From contig NZ_CP074372.1 in NCBI RefSeq assembly GCF_018362995.1, positions 4,712,001-4,776,000 of the forward strand: DNA of 64,000 bases, written 5' to 3'. A model generated the notes under the pieces. The model worked only from the letters and a program-made list of their open reading frames with translations. It was not told the DNA's origin and did not search any database. Source of the DNA: Chryseobacterium indologenes (lineage in GTDB: Bacteria > Bacteroidota > Bacteroidia > Flavobacteriales > Weeksellaceae). Below, piece by piece: positions 33,103-40,294 of the stretch (position 1 is the first letter of the stretch; the number at the start of each line of letters is the position of its first letter). Both the position numbers and the translations under genes were made by a program.

Positions 33103-33305
33103 GATTCCTAAGGAATGGTACAATTGGAATAAAGGTTTATCCATACAGTTTGTCATTACGTAGGAATCCACCCACAATAATTTATGAAGAAATATATCAG
33201 AAGAAATCTACAATCCAGACCATATTCTCAGCTGAAGACGTAAAAATTCACCTCCTCTGGAGGGGTGGCGAAAATTCAAAGAATTTTTGACGGGGTGGTT
33301 TTCCA
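33103..33305 (-). repeat. Dispersed two-module repeat, copy 3 (inverted)
   Basis: Module b comes first on the plus strand, with arms at 33103-33120 and 33151-33168 (TGTCATTACGTAGGAATC, one mismatch to copy 2). Module a follows in reverse orientation (33247-33302; GGAGGGGTGGCGAAAATTC). The linker also aligns with copy 2 when inverted. It occupies the gap between clpP and the gene at 33475, whose own promoter region lies after 33400. Confidence 0.8.
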
Positions 33306-33449
33306 TGTCCCGCATAAAAAAGAAACTGTCTCAAAAAGTCAAATAATTTGTCTTTTGTCATTGACTGCATAGAATCTTTAATTCATTTTGTAATTCTATT
33401 GTTAAAATACAATTATCATTATATTCAAGATCAGTTTATAATCAATCTC

Positions 33450-33457
33450 TATTTTCG
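33450..33457 (+). promoter_or_regulatory. -7-like box for the esterase-like lipoprotein
   Basis: TATTTTCG differs from TAnnTTTG at one position and lies 17 bases before the ATG at 33475. Confidence 0.3.
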
Positions 33458-33474
33458 CAGCCATAAAAGTGAAT

Positions 33475-34743
33475 ATGAAAAAATTACTATGGTCTGTTGT
33501 AGTGCTGGCAGTATTGGCTTCATGTAAAAGTGATGATGATACCACAATAATTAATCAGGATATTAATTATTCCAAACTACCTCAGGAATTTCCATTTACA
33601 AAACTGGCTACGATCAACGGAGTAGATGTCATCAATGGCGGATTTGGTTCCGGAGCAGCAGCTCACCCAACAAGAAAAGGTGAATTCTACGTCATAACAG
33701 ACAGAGGACCTAATACTGACTTTCAGAATGGGAAAAAGTTCCTTGCTCCAAACTTTACGCCTACCATCATGCATTTTAAAATCAATGCTGATGGAAATGT
33801 AGAGGTAATTAAATATATTAAACTTAAAAACCCATCCGGGCAGCTTATTACAGGATTACCAAACCCTGTAGGAATGGGAAGTACCGGAGAAATAGCTTAT
33901 GATGCTTCCGGAAATGTTTTAGGGACAGATCAATATGGGTTAGACAGCGAAAGTATTGTAGCAGCTGCAGACGGTACATTCTGGGTTTCTGATGAATACG
34001 GACCGCACATCGTACATTATAGTGCAGACGGGATTGAGATGGAAAGAATAAGCCCGATAGGTGTAAATACCGGGCCAAGAAAACTACCTGCCGTTTTAGC
34101 GAAAAGGAGAGCCAACAGAGGGATGGAAGGACTTTGTATTACTCCGGATGGAAGAACGCTGGTAGGAACCATACAGTCGATGATGCATGTACCCAGCAAA
34201 GCATTGGCAACCAATACTACTTTAACGAGAATTGTCACATTTGATATTATTACAGGGCAAACCAAACAGTTTTTATATAAGCAGGACGGAGGCGCTTCTG
34301 ATTCAGTTTGTGACATTACAGCATTAAGTAACAATGAATTTCTGGTGATTGAAAGAGATGGAAATTTCGGATCTCAGGGAGGAATTAAAAAAGTATACAG
34401 AATCAACCTAAGTAATGCTTCCGATGTGAATGGAACTGACATTAATGCAGTTGACGGAATGAAAATCAATGGAAAAGCCTTAGAGCAGTGTTCATGGGAT
34501 GAAATTACCAATGCGGGGATAAAAGCTGTTTCAAAAACATTAGCGGTGGATCTGGTTGCAAAACTAGGCTATGAACATGATAAGTTTGAGGGAATCGTTT
34601 ATTTGGGAAATAATAAACTGGCTGTTTTTAATGATGATGATTTTGGAGTAGTGGATGATGGAAATGGAAACCCGAAAGCTAAAATTCTTCCTAAAACAGG
34701 GAAGGTAGACAAAGGAACTATGTACGTAGTCGATATTCAATAA
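33475..34743 (+). CDS. Esterase-like/phytase-family lipoprotein
   Basis: The 422-residue product has a lipoprotein signal (LLWSVVVLAVLASC, Cys near residue 17) and a beta-propeller-like body of the esterase-like activity of phytase family: FYVITDRGPNTDF, SIVAAADGTFWVSDEYGPHIVHYS, NRGMEGLCITPDGRTLVG, and DKFEGIVYLGNNKLAVFNDDDFG. Such proteins hydrolyse phosphoesters at the cell surface; the substrate here is unknown. A GTG at 33469 could start two codons earlier but the ATG at 33475 begins the signal peptide. Confidence 0.8.
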   Translation: MKKLLWSVVVLAVLASCKSDDDTTIINQDINYSKLPQEFPFTKLATINGVDVINGGFGSGAAAHPTRKGEFYVITDRGPNTDFQNGKKFLAPNFTPTIMHFKINADGNVEVIKYIKLKNPSGQLITGLPNPVGMGSTGEIAYDASGNVLGTDQYGLDSESIVAAADGTFWVSDEYGPHIVHYSADGIEMERISPIGVNTGPRKLPAVLAKRRANRGMEGLCITPDGRTLVGTIQSMMHVPSKALATNTTLTRIVTFDIITGQTKQFLYKQDGGASDSVCDITALSNNEFLVIERDGNFGSQGGIKKVYRINLSNASDVNGTDINAVDGMKINGKALEQCSWDEITNAGIKAVSKTLAVDLVAKLGYEHDKFEGIVYLGNNKLAVFNDDDFGVVDDGNGNPKAKILPKTGKVDKGTMYVVDIQ

Positions 34744-34760
34744 TTAGATTTTTTTAACGG

Positions 34761-34793
34761 AAAACGGCGACATCGAAGATGTCGCCGTTTTTA
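34761..34793 (+). terminator. Rho-independent terminator
   Basis: AAACGGCGACATC and GATGTCGCCGTTT form a perfect stem with a short loop, followed by T residues. Confidence 0.92.
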
Positions 34794-34837
34794 TATCAAT
34801 AGGAACAGACTTTAGCCAGAACCTATTATTTTCAATA

Positions 34838-35596
34838 TTAGTTAAAACCTTCAATAATCTTAGAGAAATCCTCTAATTTCAAAGCAGCACCTCCAATCAG
34901 TCCTCCGTCGATATCCGGCTGAGAGAAAATTTCTTTTGCATTGTCCGGCTTTACAGATCCTCCGTAAAGGATTGAAATTTCATCAGCAACTTCCTGTCCG
35001 TATTTTGCAGCGATGATACTTCTGATGTGTGCATGGATTTCCTGTGCCTGCTCAGGGCTTGCCGTTTCTCCTGTTCCGATTGCCCAAACCGGTTCGTAAG
35101 CGATCACAACTTTCTTGATTTCTTCAGCAGAAAGTGTGAAAAGCGCTACTTCAGTCTGATTTTTTACCACTTCCAGGTGTTGTCCTGCTTTTCTCTGCTC
35201 AAGAGTTTCCCCGTTACAGTAAACAGGAATAAGACCTTTGTCAAGCGCCAATTTGATTTTTCTGTTACAGTGAGAATCTGTTTCTCCGTGATATTGTCTT
35301 CTTTCAGAGTGCCCGATCAATGAACCGGTAGCGTCGATAGATTCTAACATATCAGCAGAAATCTCTCCAGTGTAAGCACCACTTTCATGCTCACTCATAT
35401 CCTGAGAAAATACCCCGATTTCGTCCTTTTCAAAGATGTCTTTTGCCATCATTAAATATAACGCAGGCGGAGCGATCCAAACCTCACAGTTGGTAGCATT
35501 ATTGTTTTTATAGCTTAGTAACTGAATCATCAATTGTTGTGCATCAATTACATTTTTGTTCATTTTCCAGTTGCCTGCAACTATTTTTCTTCTCAT
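34838..35596 (-). CDS. tpiA: Triosephosphate isomerase
   Basis: The 252-residue glycolytic enzyme interconverts dihydroxyacetone phosphate and glyceraldehyde-3-phosphate. The catalytic set is complete: N9 and K11 in AGNWKMN, H96 in GHSERR, and E168 in AYEPVWAIGTG, with the phosphate-binding YGGSVKPDNA and GGLIGGAALK near the end. Length is standard. It is the last gene of a reverse-strand run with a TerB-like gene (43-bp gap), BT_3928 and DUF1599 genes, a grouping common in Bacteroidetes. Confidence 0.96.
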   Translation of the reverse strand: MRRKIVAGNWKMNKNVIDAQQLMIQLLSYKNNNATNCEVWIAPPALYLMMAKDIFEKDEIGVFSQDMSEHESGAYTGEISADMLESIDATGSLIGHSERRQYHGETDSHCNRKIKLALDKGLIPVYCNGETLEQRKAGQHLEVVKNQTEVALFTLSAEEIKKVVIAYEPVWAIGTGETASPEQAQEIHAHIRSIIAAKYGQEVADEISILYGGSVKPDNAKEIFSQPDIDGGLIGGAALKLEDFSKIIEGFN

Positions 35597-35639
35597 AAGA
35601 TTTATATATTGATTTATTTACTTTTAGTGGTTTGTAGTA

Positions 35640-35987
35640 TTATAATCCCCAAAGATTTTTCAGCAGAACATAGTATGTATGCTCCTCTTCAGTTACTTTA
35701 TTATCCGCTTTGATCAATGATTTTGCAAACTGAACAAACTTTACGCGTTCTTCTTCTGTAGAATCTTCATGGAAGCATCTTGCATGGAATTCAAAGTGGT
35801 CTTTCCATTCTTCAGGCTGTAAAAGAGCCAGAGTTTCCAATTCGTTGTCAAGGTTCATTCTGAACGGAAATTCATCCGCCATATATTGCTGTACCAGCAT
35901 TCCTTCCTCAGGAGCAAACTCTCCGTCTACAGAAGAAAGGATCATTAATAAGTGATATCCGGCGATTGATTTATTTGATTTTTGCAT
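35640..35987 (-). CDS. TerB-like small protein
   Basis: The 115-residue helical protein resembles the TerB (tellurite-resistance/dioxygenase-associated) fold: SIAGYHLLMILSSVDGEFAPEEGMLVQQYM, then a second EF-like acidic turn SLIKADNKVTEEEHTYYVLLKNLWGL. The two short acidic turns (VDGEFAPEE, ADNKVTEEE) mirror the metal-binding positions of the family. Its job is unknown. It is encoded between tpiA and a 7-base tandem repeat. Confidence 0.6.
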   Translation of the reverse strand: MQKSNKSIAGYHLLMILSSVDGEFAPEEGMLVQQYMADEFPFRMNLDNELETLALLQPEEWKDHFEFHARCFHEDSTEEERVKFVQFAKSLIKADNKVTEEEHTYYVLLKNLWGL

Positions 35988-36020
35988 GAGCTGTAGTATG
36001 TTTAAGTTTAGTGTTTAAAT

Positions 36021-36052
36021 TTGATAGTTGATAGTTGATAGTTGATAGTTGA
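36021..36052 (+). repeat. Short tandem repeat (TTGATAG)4
   Basis: Four perfect copies of TTGATAG are followed by a partial unit, between the TerB-like and BT_3928 genes. Slippage would change the spacing between them but not a coding sequence. Confidence 0.85.
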
Positions 36053-36106
36053 GCTAAGATTATTTCTGCTCCTTATCACTTATCATTTATAATTCATCAT
36101 TTATAA

Positions 36107-37216
36107 TTAATTAACGTAGTCCTTTGCAGGCTGTTTATCTATAATTTTTCCATTCTCAAGAATCAGTACAAACGGGTTGCTTCTTGCTATGGTTTTGATG
36201 GCAGTTCCGTCCATCATTGCATTTTTAATCGTTTTAAAAGTATTCGGATAGGTAGAAACTCCATAGATTAGAGCTCCTTTCTGTGTATTTACTTTAGCTT
36301 CCACTTTCTGAAGCAGGTCAGCAGGAACATCTTTTGGATGATATGAGAATACCAAAACAGCTTTTGGAGCGTTGATAATTTCATTCGTAACTTCCATTCC
36401 TGTAGGGTCTTCAATCTTAAATTTCACAATCTCAGATTTATAACCTTCTTTGATCAGCACAGATTCATTTTTTCCTTCCTCAATTTTCCATGGAGAACCT
36501 TCTGCCCAGTATTCTGTCTTTTTGATATAATCATCCTGATTTACCTTGATAACAGCTCCTGTTTTCTGATTTTTCAGAGAATAAAAAGTCTTGTATTCAG
36601 AAGGGTTTTTTTCGATTTTTACTTTTTCACCTTTAATGTCTGTTCCTACTTTATAATCACGGAAATCAATGATCGGTTCATGCATAATTCCCTGTGCCAT
36701 AACGTAAACCATGCCCAGTGAAAATACAGTTAAAAGAACATATTTAAAAGTATTGGAAGACTCTTTTTTGGTAATTCCGTACTCATCTTTTTTACGGAAA
36801 TCTTTTCTGTACAGGACGAAAAGGATAATTAATCCTACAAGAAGTACAACATCTTTAAGGAAGCTCTGCCATGGAGTAAATTTAATAGCATCACCAAAAC
36901 ATCCACAATCTGTTACGACATTGAAATACGCCGAATAAAAAGTTAGGAACCCAAAGAAAATACAAAGGGCAATTAATACGGACAAGGTAAATTTAAGCTT
37001 TAATTTCAGCAGCAGCATAAATCCCAGGAAAAGCTCCAGTACCACCACTATAATGGAAAACAGCAGGGCAAACTTTTCTAAAAACGGCATATTGAAAACC
37101 GGAGGGGCAAAATATTCTTCCATTTTGAAAGAAAAACCTACCAGATCCACGGCTTTCACAAAGCCTGAAAGGATAAAAATAATAGCAATAATAAAGCGTA
37201 ATAAACCTTTAAGCAT
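36107..37216 (-). CDS. BT_3928 family membrane protein (DoxX/MauE-like plus C-terminal domain)
   Basis: The 369-residue protein has a four-helix DoxX/MauE-like N-terminal membrane module (residues 1-135; FIIAIIFILSGFVKAVDLVGFSFKMEEYF) that includes a conserved DCGCFGD motif near residue 103, suggesting redox chemistry. A fifth helix (about 155-175) leads to a soluble C-terminal part with FSYHPKDVPADLLQ and NPFVLILENGKIID, which resembles a thioredoxin-like fold without a CxxC pair. The BT_3928 family is conserved beside DUF1599 and tpiA in Bacteroidetes; function unknown. Only one base separates it from the DUF1599 gene. Confidence 0.8.
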   Translation of the reverse strand: MLKGLLRFIIAIIFILSGFVKAVDLVGFSFKMEEYFAPPVFNMPFLEKFALLFSIIVVVLELFLGFMLLLKLKLKFTLSVLIALCIFFGFLTFYSAYFNVVTDCGCFGDAIKFTPWQSFLKDVVLLVGLIILFVLYRKDFRKKDEYGITKKESSNTFKYVLLTVFSLGMVYVMAQGIMHEPIIDFRDYKVGTDIKGEKVKIEKNPSEYKTFYSLKNQKTGAVIKVNQDDYIKKTEYWAEGSPWKIEEGKNESVLIKEGYKSEIVKFKIEDPTGMEVTNEIINAPKAVLVFSYHPKDVPADLLQKVEAKVNTQKGALIYGVSTYPNTFKTIKNAMMDGTAIKTIARSNPFVLILENGKIIDKQPAKDYVN

Positions 37217-37217
37217 A

Positions 37218-37784
37218 TTAAATATTTTTGGGTTCGAATTGATTTTCTTTTTCCGAGAACTTGATCAGACAGAAGACCGCATAGTTCAGCATATCGAAAT
37301 AGTTGGCATCAAGTCCTTCTGAAACGATTGTTTTTCCCTGATTGTCCTCAATCTGTTTAGTTCTTAATACTTTCTGGTAAATAAGATCTGTGATTGAAGA
37401 GATTCTCATATCTCTCCATGCTTCACCATAATCATGATTTTTTCTTTCCATTAAAGCTTTCGCTTCGTTGGAATATTTGTCATACAGACCTAAAATTTCT
37501 TCTTTATTTTCATTGAAATCATTGGAAAGACCTTTTTCAAGCTGAATAAGCCCAATGATAGAGTAGTTCACAATAGCGATAAATTCATCTTCCTCACTCT
37601 CATCCACCATTTTTTTATCGGTCATCTGAAGCGTGCGGATCCTGTTGACTTTGATGTAAATCTGGTCTGTAATGGAACTCGGTCTTAGCACCCTCCATGC
37701 AGCTCCATAATCCTGTAACTTTTTACCGAAAAGATCACGACACTGACTGATAACTTTCTCGAACTGTATTGATGTTTTTAGCAT
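37218..37784 (-). CDS. DUF1599 family protein
   Basis: The 188-residue protein is an internal duplication: KKLQDYGAAWRVLRPSSITDQIYIKVNRI (about 21-49) and RKNHDYGEAWRDMRISSITDLIYQKVLRT (about 113-141). Each repeat carries the D-Y-G-x-A-W-R signature of DUF1599, which is thought to be related to all-alpha NTP pyrophosphatases, although no activity has been shown here. It opens the reverse-strand operon that runs toward tpiA and is divergent from folP. Length is normal for the family. Confidence 0.85.
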   Translation of the reverse strand: MLKTSIQFEKVISQCRDLFGKKLQDYGAAWRVLRPSSITDQIYIKVNRIRTLQMTDKKMVDESEEDEFIAIVNYSIIGLIQLEKGLSNDFNENKEEILGLYDKYSNEAKALMERKNHDYGEAWRDMRISSITDLIYQKVLRTKQIEDNQGKTIVSEGLDANYFDMLNYAVFCLIKFSEKENQFEPKNI

Positions 37785-37994
37785 AAATTTTCTTAATCTT
37801 CCAAATATACGAATTCGGTTTTAGATTTTTGAATTTGAGAAGCTGAGTTTGTGAGTGGGAGAGTTTTAGAGTTTCTGGGTTCTACTTACCGAATTTCAGG
37901 ACTTGGCCGTGTGGCTCTAACTTCCAGCCTCCAGCTTCCATCCACTAATTTCTAATTTCTAGCTTCTAATCACTCATAAAACCTTATAAATCCC

Positions 37995-38002
37995 TAATTT
38001 TG
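37995..38002 (+). promoter_or_regulatory. -7 box for folP
   Basis: TAATTTTG matches TAnnTTTG exactly, 41 bases before the ATG at 38044. The rest of the 259-bp divergent gap has degenerate CTTCCAGC and CTTCTAGC repeats. Confidence 0.45.
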
Positions 38003-38043
38003 CAGGATATAAATCATTTATCATTCATCAATTATAAATTCCC

Positions 38044-38886
38044 ATGCTCTCCAATTCTCCAACCTATTCAATCAACTGTAACGGTCGTTTAATACAACTT
38101 GATACCCCAAAAATCATGGGAATTCTCAATCTGACCCCTGATTCTTTCTCTGACGGTGGAAAATTCAATACCGAAAAAGCTGCTCTGGAGCATGCCGAAA
38201 AACTGTTGAAAGATGGAGCAGAAATATTGGATATAGGACCTCAATCCACACGTCCTAACGCAGAGTTTTTGAGTGCTGAAGAAGAAATAAAAAGAATTGG
38301 AAATATCATTTCTCTGATTAAAAAAGAATTCCCGGAATCCCTGATTTCCCTTGATACTTTTTACGCAGCAACCGTAAAGTTTGGGTTCAATGAAGGAATT
38401 GATCTGATCAATGATATTTCCGGAGGCCAGTATGATGCAGAAATGTTTGATACGGCAGCTCAGACAAAACTCCCGTACATTTTGATGCATGTAAATCCTT
38501 CTTATGATACCATGCATGATAAGATCAGATTTGAAGATATAACATTGGAGGTTAACAGATATTTTTCACAAAAAACAAAAGAACTTTTAGAAAAAGGAGT
38601 GAATGATATTATTCTTGATCCCGGTTTTGGATTCGGAAAAACGGTAGAAGATCAGATGAAAATGATTCATGAGGTTGAATATCTTGGATTTGGAAGGTTT
38701 CCTTTGCTGATAGGGATTTCCAGAAAGTCATTTATTTATAAACCGCTGGGAAAATCACCTTTGGATATCAATGAGGAAACCCAGAAACTTCACATGAAAG
38801 TTTTGGAGCAGGGTGCAAAAATTGTAAGAGTTCATGAAGTCGCTGAAGCAAAGCAAACCCTTACTCATTTTTTACGGAAAAAATAA
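38044..38886 (+). CDS. folP: Dihydropteroate synthase
   Basis: The 280-residue TIM-barrel enzyme condenses p-aminobenzoate with hydroxymethyl-dihydropterin pyrophosphate in folate synthesis, and is the target of sulfonamides. Both signatures are visible: MGILNLTPDSFSDGGKF (about 25-41) with the first substrate loop, and ILDIGPQSTRPNAEFLSAEEE (about 60-80) with the second loop. DLINDISGG, DPGFGFGKT and GISRKSF follow in order. It stands alone and ends 16 bp before the promoter of the ilv leader. Confidence 0.95.
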   Translation: MLSNSPTYSINCNGRLIQLDTPKIMGILNLTPDSFSDGGKFNTEKAALEHAEKLLKDGAEILDIGPQSTRPNAEFLSAEEEIKRIGNIISLIKKEFPESLISLDTFYAATVKFGFNEGIDLINDISGGQYDAEMFDTAAQTKLPYILMHVNPSYDTMHDKIRFEDITLEVNRYFSQKTKELLEKGVNDIILDPGFGFGKTVEDQMKMIHEVEYLGFGRFPLLIGISRKSFIYKPLGKSPLDINEETQKLHMKVLEQGAKIVRVHEVAEAKQTLTHFLRKK

Positions 38887-38902
38887 AAAGTGTGAAAAAA
38901 AC

Positions 38903-38932
38903 TTGTGAGTAATTAAAAAGTTTATACATTTG
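38903..38932 (+). promoter_or_regulatory. Promoter of the ilv operon leader
   Basis: TTG (38903-38905), a 19-base spacer, then TACATTTG (38925-38932) match the flavobacterial -33/-7 promoter at the preferred distance. The leader peptide ATG begins four bases after the -7 box. Confidence 0.75.
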
Positions 38933-38936
38933 CAGT

Positions 38937-39020
38937 ATGAATTTTATGAATCAGAAAAATATTATTGTCATTTCTATTATCGCTGTTGTCATTAGCAACA
39001 GGAAGGAAACGGCATTTTAG
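38937..39020 (+). CDS. ilv leader peptide 1 (Ile/Val-rich)
   Basis: A 27-residue ORF starts at ATG 38937 (a second in-frame ATG is at 38946) and ends with TAG at 39018-39020. Residues 9-19 read IIVISIIAVVI, giving six Ile and three Val in eleven codons, the signature of a branched-chain attenuator. GAAACGG (39006-39012), just before the stop, is exactly complementary to CCGTTTC (39050-39056) in the left arm of the following terminator, so a stalled ribosome would allow an antiterminator. A ribosome that finishes translation would cover it. Confidence 0.82.
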   Translation: MNFMNQKNIIVISIIAVVISNRKETAF

Positions 39021-39046
39021 ATAGATTTTAATTTAAATTATATATA

Positions 39047-39078
39047 GAACCGTTTCAAATGTTGAAGCGGTTTTTTTG
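39047..39078 (+). terminator. Attenuator terminator 1 of the ilv operon
   Basis: AACCGTTTCAA (39048-39058) pairs with TTGAAGCGGTT (39062-39072) with one G-U, followed by seven T. It lies 27 bases after leader peptide 1. Confidence 0.88.
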
Positions 39079-39102
39079 TTTTAATTTTTTATAGTAAAAA
39101 AT

Positions 39103-39159
39103 ATGTACCAGTTAGTATCAGTAATTATTATCGTCATTATTATTCCCTTGCGTCTGTGA
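39103..39159 (+). CDS. ilv leader peptide 2 (Val/Ile/Leu-rich)
   Basis: This 18-residue ORF, MYQLVSVIIIVIIIPLRL, contains six Ile, three Val and three Leu codons. Its TGA stop (39157-39159) lies within TGTGAGATGG (39155-39164), which can pair at nine of ten positions with CCCTCTCACA (39192-39201), the left arm of terminator 2. A ribosome reaching the stop would mask this arm; stalling on Val, Ile or Leu codons would free it. The Leu codons at the end add leucine to the signals read. Confidence 0.82.
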   Translation: MYQLVSVIIIVIIIPLRL

Positions 39160-39189
39160 GATGGAAGATGTATAACTGTACATATATTG

Positions 39190-39220
39190 AGCCCTCTCAC
39201 ACTGTGAGAGGGCTTTTTTT
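39190..39220 (+). terminator. Attenuator terminator 2 of the ilv operon
   Basis: AGCCCTCTCAC (39190-39200) and GTGAGAGGGCT (39204-39214) form a perfect stem with a 3-base loop, then seven T. The ilvE ATG follows 34 bases later. Confidence 0.93.
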
Positions 39221-39254
39221 ATTCCTTTTTATTAATTTTTTAAACCTCTATAAC

Positions 39255-40127
39255 ATGTATTACAACGACGACACGATTATCTACTTTGATGGAAAATTTA
39301 TGAAAGCCAAAGATGCAGGGATGGATCTTTACGGACAGTCTCTTCATTATGGTTACTCTGTTTTTGAAGGAATTAAATCCTACAACACAGATAACGGAAC
39401 CCAGATTTTCAAAGCAAAAGAACATTACGAAAGACTGAAAAGATCAGCAGAATTGATGCATATTCCCTTCGATTATTCTGCCGAACAGCTTACAGAGCTT
39501 ACCTATGAACTTCTGGAGCGTAACGGTTTCACAGATGCTTACATCCGTCCGTTGGTCACATGTTCACCCAATATGTCACTTTCAAAAGGCCAGAAATCTT
39601 ATTTGTCACTTCTTGCCTGGGAGTGGAATAACGGCTATCTCGCAGATAAAATGAAAATCATGACTTCCCCTTTTCAACGTCCAAATCCGAAGGCATTTAA
39701 AGTGGAAGCCAAAGTAGGAGGACATTATGTAAACTCGATACTTGCCTGTCAGGATGCCAAAGACAAAGGCTATGATGAAGCATTGGTTTTAGATGAAAAT
39801 GGAAACGTTGCAGAAAGTTCGGGAGCGAATGTTTTCTACGAAAAAGACGGTACTTTATTTACTCCGGGCAAAGGAAGTATCCTTCCGGGAATCACAAGAC
39901 AAACGGTTTTTGAAATCTGTGAAGAGCTTGATATCCCAGTTAAAGAATCCTTTTTCAAACCTGAAGAAATGCGTGGTGCGGATGCAGGTTTTTTCTGTGG
40001 TACAGCAGCAGAAATCGTTGCACTGGATTCTCTGGATGATGTCCCATTTACAAAAAGCTGGGAAGATACAGTAAGTGAGAAGGTGCAACAGGCTTATTTG
40101 AAAAGGGTAAGAGTTCTGTCATTGTAA
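39255..40127 (+). CDS. ilvE: Branched-chain amino acid aminotransferase
   Basis: The 290-residue PLP enzyme of fold class IV makes the last transamination step to valine, leucine and isoleucine. The PLP lysine K153 lies in FKVEAKVGGHYVNS; HYGYSVFEGIKSY (31-43) and LDENGNVAESSGANVF (about 182-197) are standard signatures. The start at 39255 (MYYNDDTII) was chosen because the frame extends upstream into leader 2 and the terminator, which cannot be coding for the enzyme. It is the first gene of the ilv operon. Confidence 0.93.
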   Translation: MYYNDDTIIYFDGKFMKAKDAGMDLYGQSLHYGYSVFEGIKSYNTDNGTQIFKAKEHYERLKRSAELMHIPFDYSAEQLTELTYELLERNGFTDAYIRPLVTCSPNMSLSKGQKSYLSLLAWEWNNGYLADKMKIMTSPFQRPNPKAFKVEAKVGGHYVNSILACQDAKDKGYDEALVLDENGNVAESSGANVFYEKDGTLFTPGKGSILPGITRQTVFEICEELDIPVKESFFKPEEMRGADAGFFCGTAAEIVALDSLDDVPFTKSWEDTVSEKVQQAYLKRVRVLSL

Positions 40128-40294
40128 ATTTTTAGAATTTAAATTATTGATTATCAGATAAATAAATCTATTTTTTAAATGATTGGATATTGTAGTTTTT
40201 AGGAAATTTAGAAATGAAAGAAATATTACAAGCTGTAGTTTTGGCTGAAAATTAAATAAAAAAAATCGCTTTAAGCAGATGAGAAGAAAAGAAA

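Noticed and set aside
36021..36052. Tandem repeat as a possible CRISPR array
   Set aside because: Units are 7 bases with no spacers; it is a simple tandem repeat.
39156..39254. Longer N-terminus for ilvE
   Set aside because: The extension runs through leader peptide 2 and terminator 2, which are explained as an attenuator.
40214..40255. 13-codon ORF (MKEILQAVVLAEN) between ilvE and ilvD, considered as a third leader peptide
   Set aside because: No hairpin or terminator follows and the codons are not strongly biased; chance is likely.
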